Source of the DNA: Leisingera sp. ANG-M1
GTDB lineage: Bacteria; Pseudomonadota; Alphaproteobacteria; Rhodobacterales; Rhodobacteraceae
DNA: 64,000 bases
Assembly: GCF_000813745.1 (NCBI RefSeq)
Contig: NZ_JWLC01000007.1
Coordinates: 62,001 to 126,000, forward strand
Direction of reading: 5' to 3'
Shown piece after piece: positions 44,930 to 53,559 of the stretch. The notes beneath the pieces are model-generated. The model was given only the letters and a program-made list of their open reading frames with translations. It was not told the origin of the DNA and searched no databases. How positions within the stretch are numbered: position 1 is the stretch's first letter; every line of letters begins with the position of its first letter. Both the position numbers and the translations under genes were made by a program.

Positions 44930-45735
44930 TGCTTGATGAACTTTGCGCCAGAGGAACTGCGCCCCTCGCCCACTTTCACCCGGCCCACGCCCGGCGGCAA
45001 GCGGCCCCCGGTTGCAACCCCGGTCAGCTGCGCCTGCAGCAGCGTCAGCTCTTCAGCCAGGGCAGAGCCAAGCGACACCCGTTCGCCGCTCACTTCGGCC
45101 TTGGCCGACACCACCGAGACAATTCGCGGCACATCGCCCTCAAAGGAAAACACCGGTGCCCCGGAAGAGCCGAAATCCACGTCGCAGGACATCACCAGCA
45201 CGCCCTGCTGGCGTGCCATCACCGCACAGACCTCCTGCAGGGATGGTGCCTCGGAGCGGTCATGGGCATAGGAAACCACGCCGATGCTGGCGCCCTTGCG
45301 CGGGCGCGCATCGGTCTCAAACGGAGTGACAGTGGTGTTGCGGATCGGGCGCTGCAATTGCAGCAGTGCGATATCGTTGCGCACCCGGTCGGTCGACAGC
45401 TCACCGTCATAGACATACGACGGGTGCTGCACCGCGCGTCGCACCGAACGGTAGGCCGAGGCGCGGCCGTTGCGCCAGCCGGCCAGGAATTCGATAGTGG
45501 CGGGGTCAATCCGCTCCTTGGTGCGGCTGTCATAGAGGCAGTGGGCTGCGGTCAGCACGAGATCGGGCGCAATCAGCGCACCGGTGCAAAAACCTTCGCC
45601 ATTCACGTCCAGGCGCCCAACGGCTTCCCACTGGCGGCCCGCGTCCAGCGTGTCCATCCGCTGCAAGCGACTGTCCTGCGCTGCGGCCGCAACCGGCAGC
45701 AATGCCGCCAGAGTTGCCAGAATCCACTGCCTCAC
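44926..45735 (-). CDS. Secreted trypsin-like serine protease (first of a tandem pair)
   Basis: A 269-residue S1-family protease with a signal peptide (1-19, MRQWILATLAALLPVAAAA). Triad: His65 in TAAHC, Asp121 in NDIAL, Ser191 in FGSSGAP. It is clearly a paralogue of the next gene (shared WEAVGRL, GFCTG-LIAPDLVLTAAHC and GSSGAPV), so a tandem duplication is likely. Both proteins end in a similar C-terminal phrase (SSGAKFIKQ and AGGAKFVRVGE). Confidence 0.88.
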   Translation of the reverse strand: MRQWILATLAALLPVAAAAQDSRLQRMDTLDAGRQWEAVGRLDVNGEGFCTGALIAPDLVLTAAHCLYDSRTKERIDPATIEFLAGWRNGRASAYRSVRRAVQHPSYVYDGELSTDRVRNDIALLQLQRPIRNTTVTPFETDARPRKGASIGVVSYAHDRSEAPSLQEVCAVMARQQGVLVMSCDVDFGSSGAPVFSFEGDVPRIVSVVSAKAEVSGERVSLGSALAEELTLLQAQLTGVATGGRLPPGVGRVKVGEGRSSSGAKFIKQ

Positions 45736-45845
45736 ATGCGTCTCCTCTTATCCACCGGGTGGGAGGTTATTCGTTTGCTCAGGCAAAATTAGGGCAAGCG
45801 CGCGGTTTATGCAGCCCGATTCTTTGACATCCTGTCCGGGCTGCG

Positions 45846-47168
45846 TCAGCGCAAGATGGGCACCTCCGGCGCCCGCTTGCCTGGTGCGGTCAGCGCAGGA
45901 GGCTGCGGGCCGCCGGTGGCCCAATCCAGAAGCTCGACCGTGTGCATGATGGGCAGTTCTGTTCCGGAACCGATCTGCATCATGCAGCCGATATTGCCTG
46001 CAGCGATCAGGTCCGGCTTTTTAGCTTCCAGCATCCGCACCTTGCGCTCCTTCAGCTGGGCCGAGATCTCTGGCTGCATCAGGTTGTAGGTACCGGCAGA
46101 ACCGCAGCACAGGTGGCTGTCGGCAGGCTCCACCACTTTGAAGCCTGCGCGTTTGAGCAAGGTCTTGGGATGAGTCTTGATCTGCTGGCCGTGCTGCAAG
46201 GAACAGGCCGCATGGTATGCCACGGTCAGCCCCATGTCCGCGCCCTCCGGCAGTTCCAGCTGCATCAGCAGTTCCGAGATGTCCATTGCGATTGCCGATA
46301 CCCGCGCCGCGTCTGCGGCCAAGGGTTCATTGCGGAACATATACCCGTAGTCCTTGACCGTGGTGCCGCAACCGGAGGTGTTGATGACAATGGCGTCGAG
46401 CCCCTGCCCGTCCATCTCTGCCGCCCAGGCGCGGATGTTCCTGGCGGCTGTTGCGTGGCTTTCGTCCTCGCGCCCCATGTGGTGAGTGAGCGCGCCGCAG
46501 CAGCCAGCGCCTTTAGCCACAACCACCTCGCAGCCGAGCCGGGTGAGCAGACGGATGGTGGCGTCGTTGATGTCGGTGTTGAGTGCCTTCTGGGCGCAGC
46601 CGGTCATCAGCGCCACGCGTTTCCTTAGCGGCTGGGCCGGCGTAAAGCTTTGCGGATCGTCATTGCGGCTGACCGGCGGAATGGTTTTCGGCGCCATATC
46701 CAGCATCGCCCTGAGCCGCGCGTCTGGCAGCAGGCCTTTAAAGGGTTTCGCCAGCTTCGCCCCCATCAGCGCCAGCCGGAACCTTGTGGGATAGGGCAGG
46801 ATCTGCGCCAGCAGCCAGCGCAGGGCACGGTCGCTCCAGGGCCGGTCATAGTGTTTCTCGATATAGGCGCGGGCATGGTCGACCAGATGCATGTAATGCA
46901 CGCCCGAGGGGCAGGTGGTCATGCAGGCGAGGCACGACAGGCAGCGGTCGATGTGCTTGACGGTCTTTGCGTCCGGCACCCGTTCGTTCTCGAGCATGTC
47001 CTTGATCAGATAGATCCGGCCGCGGGGGCTGTCGAGCTCGTCGCCCAGAACCTGGTAGGTGGGGCAAGTGGCAGTGCAAAACCCGCAATGCACGCAGGAA
47101 CGCAGGATTTCATTGGCGCGTTTGGTGCCGGGGTCCTGCAGCTGTTCATCGGTGAAAGTGGTCTGCAT
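45846..47168 (-). CDS. glcF: Glycolate oxidase iron-sulfur subunit
   Basis: A 440-residue protein with two ferredoxin-type [4Fe-4S] motifs: CVHCGFCTATCPTY and CLSCLACMTTCPSG near the N-terminus. The C-terminal half has the paired CCG domains of the GlcF family (GCCGALTHHMG, HLCCGSAGTYN). It transfers electrons from GlcDE to the quinone pool. It starts 3 bp after glcE ends and closes the operon glcD-glcE-glcF. Confidence 0.95.
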   Translation of the reverse strand: MQTTFTDEQLQDPGTKRANEILRSCVHCGFCTATCPTYQVLGDELDSPRGRIYLIKDMLENERVPDAKTVKHIDRCLSCLACMTTCPSGVHYMHLVDHARAYIEKHYDRPWSDRALRWLLAQILPYPTRFRLALMGAKLAKPFKGLLPDARLRAMLDMAPKTIPPVSRNDDPQSFTPAQPLRKRVALMTGCAQKALNTDINDATIRLLTRLGCEVVVAKGAGCCGALTHHMGREDESHATAARNIRAWAAEMDGQGLDAIVINTSGCGTTVKDYGYMFRNEPLAADAARVSAIAMDISELLMQLELPEGADMGLTVAYHAACSLQHGQQIKTHPKTLLKRAGFKVVEPADSHLCCGSAGTYNLMQPEISAQLKERKVRMLEAKKPDLIAAGNIGCMMQIGSGTELPIMHTVELLDWATGGPQPPALTAPGKRAPEVPILR

Positions 47169-47171
47169 GTC

Positions 47172-48278
47172 TTACCCCATCAGTCCCGGGTTGAGGATGC
47201 CCTTCGGGTCGAACTGGCGGCGCAATCCTTCTGAGATCGCAGCCAAGGGGCCAGGCTGCGGCTGGAACACACCCAGGCGTGACCGGGTGTCCGCTCTGGC
47301 CCGCACCAGCGTGGCATGGCCGGGCACATTGATCCGCGCCCGCAAGTCCGTGCCTTCGGCGACCCGCGCCCAGATCAGCCCGCCGCCCCAGTCGAACTGC
47401 AGCGCCTCCGCCTCCAGCCGCGGCGCCAGGATCACCGCATCGGAGGGTTTCACCGAGATCCGCCAGACATCCCCGTCCTTCCCATGGAAAGCAGAGACAT
47501 CGCGGATACCCTGCCAAAGCCTCTCCCCGTCCGCTGTAATGCTTGTATCGCCTAAGTCCGCGAGCTCGGCAGCCAGTTTTCCACTCCGGTAGTTCACCGA
47601 AGCCCCAAAGCCTTCCACCCGGACAAAAGCGGTCTTGCTGTCCGGATCATAGGCTGCGCCGGTCACATCATAAGGTGAGCCCAAGGCCGCCGACATCGCC
47701 GCCACTGCCTGGCTCAAGCCCACGCCTGCCACTGCAACCGTGGCCATTGCTTCGGCCTGCGGCAGCACTTTCAGCGACACTTCCGTCAGCACCCCCAGCG
47801 TGCCATGGGCGCCGCACATCAGCTTGACCAGATCATAGCCGGTGACGTTCTTCATTACCCGGCCGCCGTTCTTCACCGCTTGGCCGGCGCCATCTACAAA
47901 GCGCACGCCCAAGAGATGATCCCGCGCCGCCCCCGTCTGGATGCGCCGGGGGCCGGAGACATTTACAGCAATCACCCCGCCAATGGTCGGCTCACCCGCC
48001 GTGCCCAGCAGCCCGCGGCAATCCATCGGCTCAAACGCCAGCCGCTGGTTCTCGGCAGCCAGCAGCGCCTCCACCTCAGCCACCGGCGTGCCCGCCTTGA
48101 TCACCAGCGTCAGCGCGCCGGGTTCGTAGAGTTCAACGCCGGACAAGCCTCGCGTGCTCAAGACCCCGCCTTCAACGTCCAGTCCGCGGGTGCCACCGCC
48201 CTGGATGCACAAAGGCCCGCTTGCGCCCGCTATCATTTCGGCCAGCTCGGCCTCGCTCTGAGGTGTCATCATTTTCAT
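47172..48278 (-). CDS. glcE: Glycolate oxidase FAD-binding subunit
   Basis: A 368-residue FAD-binding (PCMH-fold) protein. The FAD segment LLGTAGEPTIGGVIAVNVSGPRR and the GRVMKNVTGYDLVKLMCGAHGTLGVLTEVSLKVLP stretch are typical of GlcE. It joins GlcD and GlcF to oxidise glycolate to glyoxylate. It is 44 bp downstream of glcD. Several ATGs cluster at the start; 48278 is the outermost. Confidence 0.93.
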   Translation of the reverse strand: MKMMTPQSEAELAEMIAGASGPLCIQGGGTRGLDVEGGVLSTRGLSGVELYEPGALTLVIKAGTPVAEVEALLAAENQRLAFEPMDCRGLLGTAGEPTIGGVIAVNVSGPRRIQTGAARDHLLGVRFVDGAGQAVKNGGRVMKNVTGYDLVKLMCGAHGTLGVLTEVSLKVLPQAEAMATVAVAGVGLSQAVAAMSAALGSPYDVTGAAYDPDSKTAFVRVEGFGASVNYRSGKLAAELADLGDTSITADGERLWQGIRDVSAFHGKDGDVWRISVKPSDAVILAPRLEAEALQFDWGGGLIWARVAEGTDLRARINVPGHATLVRARADTRSRLGVFQPQPGPLAAISEGLRRQFDPKGILNPGLMG

Positions 48279-48320
48279 CTTGCCAAAAATACTCTGGGGG
48301 TTTGGGGGCTAGCCCCCAAA
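48275..48320 (-). repeat. Downstream element, copy after glcD
   Basis: A TTTGGGGGC/GCCCCCAAA hairpin followed by CCCCCAGAGTATTTTTGGC fills the glcD-glcE gap and merges into the glcE start (AAGATGAAA). It matches the element at 35195-35236. Confidence 0.55.
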
Positions 48321-48322
48321 GA

Positions 48323-49771
48323 TCACTCAGCCGCCAGCGCCATGCTGCGGCGGCCCTCTGTCACAGACAGCGGAAACACCTTGGCCGGGTTCAGCAGCCA
48401 CTTGGGATCAAACACATCCTTGACCTTCAGCTGCGCTTCCAAGTCTTCAGCTGAATACTGATGCAGCATCAGGTCGCGCTTCTCGATGCCCACCCCGTGT
48501 TCGCCGGTCAGGCACCCGCCTGCCTCGACGCAGAGCTTCAGGATCTCGGCACCAAAGGCCTCGCAGGTTTCCAGATCGCCGGGCTTGTTGGCGTCAAACA
48601 GGATCAGCGGGTGCATATTGCCGTCGCCCGCATGGAATACATTGGCCACGTCCAGCCCGAACTCCTTGCTCATCTCGCCGATCCGGCGCAGCACAAACGG
48701 CAGTGAAGACACTGGAATGGTGCCGTCCAGGCACATGTAGTCGTTGATCTGCCCCATGGCGCCAAAGGCCGACTTGCGGCCCAGCCAGATACGCCCAGCC
48801 TCATCGGCATCTCCAGCCTCGCGCAGCTCCACCGGGCTGTGCGACCGGGCGATCTCCGTGATCACCCCTAGCTGGTGGGCGATTTCCTCGTCACTGCCCT
48901 CGACCTCGATGATCAGCAGCGCCTCGCACATCGGATAGCCCGCCTTGGCAAAGGCCTCGCAGGCCTCGATGCAGGGGCGGTCCATGAATTCGATGGCCAC
49001 CGGCAGCACGCCCGCCTTGATGATATCGCTGACACAGGCGCCCGCCACCTCATTGCTGTCATAGCCGATCAGCACCGGGCGTGCGCCTTCGGGCTTGCGC
49101 AGGATCCGCAGGGTGGCCTCGGTCACCACCCCCAGCTGCCCCTCGCTGCCGCAGATCACGCCGAGCAGGTCCAAACCTCCGGCATCCAGATGGGCGCCGC
49201 CGATCTCGACCACAGTGCCATCCATCATCACCATGGTGACGCCCATGAGGTTGTTCGTCGTCACCCCGTATTTCAGGCAATGCGCCCCGCCGGAGTTCAT
49301 CGCGATATTGCCCGCAATGGCGCAGGCGAGCTGCGAGGATGGGTCGGGCGCATAGAAGAAATCTTCTTCCTCCACCGCGCCGGACACGCTGAGGTTGGTG
49401 CGCCCGGTTTGAACCCGGATGATGCGGTTCTCATAATCCGTCTCCAGCACTTCATTCATCCGCGCCACGCCCAGGATCACGCAGTCTGCTGTCGGCAGCG
49501 CACCGCCCGCCAGCGAGGTACCCGCACCCCGCGGCACCACCGGCACGCCCTCCTCATGGCAGATGCGCAGGATATCCGAGACCTCCTGCGTCGTGCGCGG
49601 CAACACCGCCAGCAGCGGCGGGCACTTGTAGGCGGTCAGCGCATCGCACTCATAGGCCCGGGTTTCCATCTCGTCCTGAATGACCGCATCTGGCGGCAGC
49701 ACCTTCAAAAGCCGCGCTGCAAGCGCTTGCTTGCGGGCCAGAATGGCGGGGTTCGGGGATGGCATCTGCAT
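48323..49771 (-). CDS. glcD: Glycolate oxidase catalytic FAD subunit
   Basis: A 482-residue FAD-linked oxidase. The FAD-binding stretch GAGTSLAGGALPTADCVILG lies near residue 90, with LACAIAGNIAMNSGGAHCLKYGVTTNN next. The C-terminal GDGNMHPLILFD and CLTGEHGVGIEKRD motifs are complete. It oxidises glycolate (and often D-lactate) and heads the glcDEF operon. An AGGAG site precedes the ATG. A palindromic TTGGTAA/TTACCAA site lies directly upstream. Confidence 0.95.
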   Translation of the reverse strand: MQMPSPNPAILARKQALAARLLKVLPPDAVIQDEMETRAYECDALTAYKCPPLLAVLPRTTQEVSDILRICHEEGVPVVPRGAGTSLAGGALPTADCVILGVARMNEVLETDYENRIIRVQTGRTNLSVSGAVEEEDFFYAPDPSSQLACAIAGNIAMNSGGAHCLKYGVTTNNLMGVTMVMMDGTVVEIGGAHLDAGGLDLLGVICGSEGQLGVVTEATLRILRKPEGARPVLIGYDSNEVAGACVSDIIKAGVLPVAIEFMDRPCIEACEAFAKAGYPMCEALLIIEVEGSDEEIAHQLGVITEIARSHSPVELREAGDADEAGRIWLGRKSAFGAMGQINDYMCLDGTIPVSSLPFVLRRIGEMSKEFGLDVANVFHAGDGNMHPLILFDANKPGDLETCEAFGAEILKLCVEAGGCLTGEHGVGIEKRDLMLHQYSAEDLEAQLKVKDVFDPKWLLNPAKVFPLSVTEGRRSMALAAE

Positions 49772-49784
49772 CGGGCTCTCCTAT

Positions 49785-49805
49785 TTGGTAAAATAATATT
49801 ACCAA
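49785..49805. promoter_or_regulatory. Palindromic operator upstream of glcD
   Basis: TTGGTAA and TTACCAA flank an AT-only 7-bp spacer, 14-34 bp before the glcD start. It overlaps the likely promoter or leader. No GlcC-type regulator gene is in the window. Confidence 0.6.
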
Positions 49806-49851
49806 TTTATCCCGTCTGGCAAGGGGCGGATTGCCGCGCTAGGGTCGGGCC

Positions 49852-50574
49852 ATGATTTGGCTCGACCGTTTGACCCAGTTTTCCCTCTTTGACCTTGCTG
49901 CCCTTGCCCTGCTGATCACCGGCTGGCTGTGGATCGGCTGGCGCATCGAGAACCCGCCGGCGGGCAAGCCGTCGGTGTCCTGGCTGATGGCGGATTTCCG
50001 GCGTGACTGGATGAAGCAGATGGTGGGGCGCGATCCGCGGATCTTTGATGCGCAGCTGATCGGCAACCTGCGCCAGGGCACGGCGTTTTTCGCATCCGCC
50101 TCGATGATCGCCATCGGCGGCGGGCTGGCGCTGATCGGCAATACCGAGCAGCTGGCAGGCGTGGCCCAGGACCTGATCCAGGACAGCGCCCCGGCCTTTG
50201 TCTGGGAAGTGAAGATCCTGGTGGTGCTGCTGTTTCTGTCCAATGCGTTTCTGAAATACGTCTGGGCGCACCGGCTGTTCGGCTATTGCTCGGTGCTGAT
50301 GGCTGCAGTGCCGAATGATCCTGACGACGCGCTGGCTTACCCGCGCGCGGCGCAGGCGGCCGAGATCAGCATCACCGCCGCGCGCAGCTTCAACCGCGGC
50401 ATGCGGGCAACCTATTTCGCACTTGCGGCAGTGGCCTGGCTGGCGGGTGCCGCAGCTCTCGCCGCTGCTGTGCTGATCACCTTTGCGGTGCTCTACCGGC
50501 GGGAATTTGCCTCGCACTCCCGCATGATCCTGCTGCGCATCCCGCCAAACAGCAAAGGGGACACGGTTTCGTGA
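49852..50574 (+). CDS. DUF599 family membrane protein
   Basis: A 240-residue protein with four membrane helices (about 8-28, 75-98, 121-142 and 182-208). The phrase RDPRIFDAQLIGNLRQGTAFFASASMIAIGGGLALIG is typical for DUF599. The function is unknown. It is divergent from glcD, and its last codons overlap the likely leader of the next small gene. Confidence 0.78.
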   Translation: MIWLDRLTQFSLFDLAALALLITGWLWIGWRIENPPAGKPSVSWLMADFRRDWMKQMVGRDPRIFDAQLIGNLRQGTAFFASASMIAIGGGLALIGNTEQLAGVAQDLIQDSAPAFVWEVKILVVLLFLSNAFLKYVWAHRLFGYCSVLMAAVPNDPDDALAYPRAAQAAEISITAARSFNRGMRATYFALAAVAWLAGAAALAAAVLITFAVLYRREFASHSRMILLRIPPNSKGDTVS

Positions 50575-50609
50575 CTATGACTGCGGTTTTGCGCGGATAT
50601 GGTGGCGAT

Positions 50610-50960
50610 ATGAAACACTTGCTCCTGCCTTTCACGCTCGCCGCCGCCCCCGCCTTTGCAGAGGAGCCGGTGATCGAAAACGCCACAGCACGCCAGTCCG
50701 GCAGCAGCTGGACCTTCAGCGTCACGCTGTCCCATCCCGATACCGGCTGGGAGCATTACGCCGACGGCTGGCGGGTGCTGGACATGGAGGGCAACGAGCT
50801 GGGCCTGCGGGTGCTGGCGCATCCGCATGAGCACGAGCAGCCTTTCACCCGGTCCTTGAGCGGCGTGCAGATCCCGGAGGGAACCGCAAGCGTGCAAATC
50901 CAGGCGCGGTGCCTGGTCGACGGCTGGGGCCAGGGCACTTACATCCTCACCCTGCCCTGA
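50610..50960 (+). CDS. Small secreted protein of unknown function
   Basis: A 116-residue protein with a signal peptide (MKHLLLPFTLAAAPAFA-EE). The mature part has the phrase TLSHPDTGWEHYADGWRVLDMEGNELGLRVLAHPHEHEQPFTRSL, common to a small Rhodobacteraceae family of unknown role. I chose the ATG at 50610 because it starts the signal peptide; earlier in-frame starts at 50571 and 50577 overlap the previous gene and do not. Confidence 0.7.
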   Translation: MKHLLLPFTLAAAPAFAEEPVIENATARQSGSSWTFSVTLSHPDTGWEHYADGWRVLDMEGNELGLRVLAHPHEHEQPFTRSLSGVQIPEGTASVQIQARCLVDGWGQGTYILTLP

Positions 50961-50961
50961 T

Positions 50962-50993
50962 TTCATCTTTCCAAAAATACTCCCGCCGGAGGC
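50962..50993 (-). repeat. Downstream element, copy after rlmH
   Basis: On the minus strand GCCTCCGGCGGGAGTATTTT continues as TGGAAAGATGAA just past the rlmH stop. The same core lies at 32343-32376 (GCCTCCGGCGGGGATATTTT). Confidence 0.55.
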
Positions 50994-51010
50994 ATGCGCC
51001 GCAGGCGCAT

Positions 51011-51481
51011 TCATACCCTGTGATACGGGCTCCCGGCCAGAATGGTGGCTGCACGGTAGATTTGCTCGGCCAGCATCACCCGCACCAGCATATGCGGCCA
51101 GACCATCTTGCCGAAAGAAATCGAAAAATCGGCCTCAGCGCGCAAGGACGGGTCAATCCCGTCGGCACCGCCGATGATCAGCGCCAGGTCCTGGCGGCCG
51201 CTGTCGCGCCAGCCGGCCAGCTTGTCCGCGAAATCCGGGGACGAGATCACCTTGCCTCGCTCATCCAGGGTGCAGATCACCGCGCCCTTGGGCAGCGCCT
51301 TGCGCAGCAGCACCGCTTCGGCTGCCATGCCGCCGTTTTTCTTGTCCTCGATCTCGACCACCCGCGCAGGCCCCAGGCCCAGCGCCCGGCCGGTGCGGTC
51401 GAAGCGGGTGAGATAGTCGTCGATGAGGGATTTTTCCGGGCCAGAGCGCAGGCGCCCGGCCGCACAGATATGCAGACGCAT
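51011..51481 (-). CDS. rlmH: 23S rRNA (pseudouridine-1915-N3)-methyltransferase
   Basis: A 156-residue SPOUT-class methyltransferase with the family motif LALIIGGADGIDPSL and the C-terminal knot (ISFGKMVWPHMLVRVMLAEQIYRAATILAGSPYH). It modifies helix 69 of 23S rRNA. It lies 62 bp downstream of rsfS, the common ribosome-assembly pairing. Confidence 0.95.
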   Translation of the reverse strand: MRLHICAAGRLRSGPEKSLIDDYLTRFDRTGRALGLGPARVVEIEDKKNGGMAAEAVLLRKALPKGAVICTLDERGKVISSPDFADKLAGWRDSGRQDLALIIGGADGIDPSLRAEADFSISFGKMVWPHMLVRVMLAEQIYRAATILAGSPYHRV

Positions 51482-51543
51482 GAAATTCCCGAAGCAATCC
51501 GGCCCGCACCCATGCGCGGGCCTGCATCAAATCAGTCCCGGGT

Positions 51544-51906
51544 TCAGCCTTCGGCAGCGGCGGAGCCTGCAGGCATCCACATCTTCTCGAGCTGGTAGAA
51601 CTCGCGCACTTCCGGGCGGAACAGATGGACGATCACATCGCCGCTGTCGATCAGCACCCAATCGCCGGCGCCTTTGCCTTCGGTCTTGCAGATGATGCCG
51701 TAGTCCTGTTTCAGGCGGTCCATCAGCTTTTCCGACATGGCAGCGACCTGACGGGTCGAACGGCCGGAGGCGATGACCATGTAATCGCCGATCTCAGTCT
51801 TGCCGCGCAGATCGATCTGCACAACATCTTCGGCTTTGTCATCGCTGAGTGAGGAGAGAATCCGCTCCAGCAGCTGTTCGCTGGTGGGCTGGGACTGGGA
51901 AGCCAT
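51544..51906 (-). CDS. rsfS: Ribosome silencing factor
   Basis: A 120-residue RsfS/Iojap protein that binds ribosomal protein uL14 and blocks subunit joining in starvation. Core phrases: DDKAEDVVQIDLRGKTEIGDYMVIASGRSTRQVAAM and GDWVLIDSGDVIVHLFRPEVREFYQLEKMW. The ATG at 51906 overlaps, by one base, the stop of an 18-codon upstream frame that has the only strong ribosome-binding site in the area (see next entry). Alternatively, translation starts upstream in another frame through an unseen mechanism. Confidence 0.92.
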   Translation of the reverse strand: MASQSQPTSEQLLERILSSLSDDKAEDVVQIDLRGKTEIGDYMVIASGRSTRQVAAMSEKLMDRLKQDYGIICKTEGKGAGDWVLIDSGDVIVHLFRPEVREFYQLEKMWMPAGSAAAEG

Positions 51907-51962
51907 CACGGCTGCCCCATTAGCAGCGGCATCTGCCGCTTGAGGTACGGGTGACAGGACAT
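51906..51962 (-). CDS. Possible 18-residue leader peptide of rsfS
   Basis: ATG at 51962 is placed six bases after a strong AAGGAGG. It encodes MSCHPYLKRQMPLLMGQP and ends TGATG, overlapping the rsfS start. The rsfS frame itself has no start codon at that ribosome-binding site. A coupled leader peptide is likely; a single-base error in the sequence is the alternative. Confidence 0.4.
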   Translation of the reverse strand: MSCHPYLKRQMPLLMGQP

Positions 51963-52074
51963 AGTCCTCCTTACAACGCGCCGCCAATGCCCCGGCGCCG
52001 GGCCTGTTAATAATGTAGCAACCAGAGGGTAAACTTTCAATGAAACCCCGCCCTGGCGTTGCGAAGACTGTGCT

Positions 52075-53448
52075 TTATCCGTCATTCCCGGCAGGTGCAA
52101 CCCGAACCGGCAGGGGGTCGTTCAGCATCCGCACTTCGCGCTGCGGGAAGGGGATCGAAATGCCCTCGGCCTGGAACGCGTCCCACAGCGCCAGGAAGAC
52201 CGCACCGCGGATATTGGTGAGGCCGCCGGTGGGGTCGTCGATCCAGATCCGCAGCACGTAGTCGACGCTGCTGTCGCCGAAGCCGGTGACGTGGCAGACC
52301 GGTTTCTTGCCCGCAGAGCTCAGCACCCGGTCGACGGCAGAGGCGGCCTCGATGGCGATCCTGCGCACCTTGTGGGGATCGTCGCCGTAACCGGTGCCGA
52401 ACCGCAGGTCGAGGCGCACGTATTTGTCCGAATGGGACCAGTTCACCACCTGCGAGGTGATGAGATCCTCGTTTGGAATCAGGTACTCACGCCCATCGCG
52501 GGTCACCACCGAGACATAGCGGGCGCCCAGCGCGTTGATCCAGCCGAAGGTGTCGCCCAGCGAGATCACGTCGCCGGGCTTGATGGATTTATCCAAGAGA
52601 ATGATCAGGCCGGAAACCAGGTTCGAGACCACTTTTTGCAGGCCGAAGCCAAGGCCAACGCCGATGGCGCCGGAGAGCACCGCCAGGCCGGTGAGGTCGA
52701 TGCCGATTGCCTTCAGTCCGATGAAAAAGGCGGCGCTGTAGAACAGGATCTGCGCCAGTTTGGCGCCCAGCACCTGCATCGAAGGGGAGATTTCCGGGTT
52801 GCTGCGGATGCGGTTGGCGGCAGCAGCGGAAACCAGCCGCGCCAGCGTCAGCATCAGCCCAAGGATCACCACCGCCTGAATGATCAGCAGAAGCGAGATT
52901 CGCAGATCGCCGAAATCGATGGCAACGCTGTTCAAGAGGTCCTCGGCCTCAGCCGTGATGCCGAGAATACGCAGGGTGATCCAGGTCCAGGCGCCGTATT
53001 TGACCAGGTTGCGCAGCAGCGGATTGCTGACCAGCCGGGTGGCGAAAGCAACGATCAGCCAGGCCAGAGACAGGTTGGCAATCACCATCAGAACGCGGGA
53101 GCGGCTGGGCCAGGTCGCCTCCTGCATGATCAGCACCACGGCCCAGATCAGCACCACAAACAGGATTGCCCGCACTCGCTTGTGCAAGACCAGCGCCACC
53201 CGCATCCGCCAGCGCGGCCAGCCGCTGCGGCTGCGCAGCCAGTCGTGGTAGGCCCGCCCCAGCGGCCGGGCAACCAGGGCCGCCAGCACAAAGACAGCAA
53301 CGGCAATACCGACCTGATAGGCGTTCCAGGGCCGCATCAGCATCTCGCCGCCCTGGGCTGCCAGCTCCCAGATCCGCTGGCCGAATTCCAGCGCCTCGGC
53401 GGTGCTTTCCGCCAGAGCGTCCTTTGGTTGGGTTTCTTCCTGCTCCAT
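52075..53448 (-). CDS. MscS-family mechanosensitive ion channel
   Basis: A 457-residue protein with about six membrane helices and a C-terminal MscS domain. The pore helix reads GAIGVGLGFGLQKVVSNLVSGLIILLDKSIKPGDVI, followed by the beta domain (GWINALGARYVSVVTRDGREYLIPNEDLITS). It opens under membrane tension and protects from osmotic downshock. It is longer at the N-terminus than E. coli MscS. The ATG at 53448 follows AGGGGG. Confidence 0.9.
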   Translation of the reverse strand: MEQEETQPKDALAESTAEALEFGQRIWELAAQGGEMLMRPWNAYQVGIAVAVFVLAALVARPLGRAYHDWLRSRSGWPRWRMRVALVLHKRVRAILFVVLIWAVVLIMQEATWPSRSRVLMVIANLSLAWLIVAFATRLVSNPLLRNLVKYGAWTWITLRILGITAEAEDLLNSVAIDFGDLRISLLLIIQAVVILGLMLTLARLVSAAAANRIRSNPEISPSMQVLGAKLAQILFYSAAFFIGLKAIGIDLTGLAVLSGAIGVGLGFGLQKVVSNLVSGLIILLDKSIKPGDVISLGDTFGWINALGARYVSVVTRDGREYLIPNEDLITSQVVNWSHSDKYVRLDLRFGTGYGDDPHKVRRIAIEAASAVDRVLSSAGKKPVCHVTGFGDSSVDYVLRIWIDDPTGGLTNIRGAVFLALWDAFQAEGISIPFPQREVRMLNDPLPVRVAPAGNDG

Positions 53449-53559
53449 CACGCCCCCTTTTCAGAGCAGTCTGCCGCTCTGCCGCGTTTCGATCAAGCCG
53501 CACGGGAAACATCGCCAGGCAGCCAAGGCTTTGCTAAGCTGCAGAAAACGGAGGGGCAT

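Noticed and set aside
52291-53559. A long upstream extension of the DUF3592 frame
   Set aside because: It runs antisense through the MscS gene. GGAGGGG and a proper membrane helix mark the ATG at 53560.
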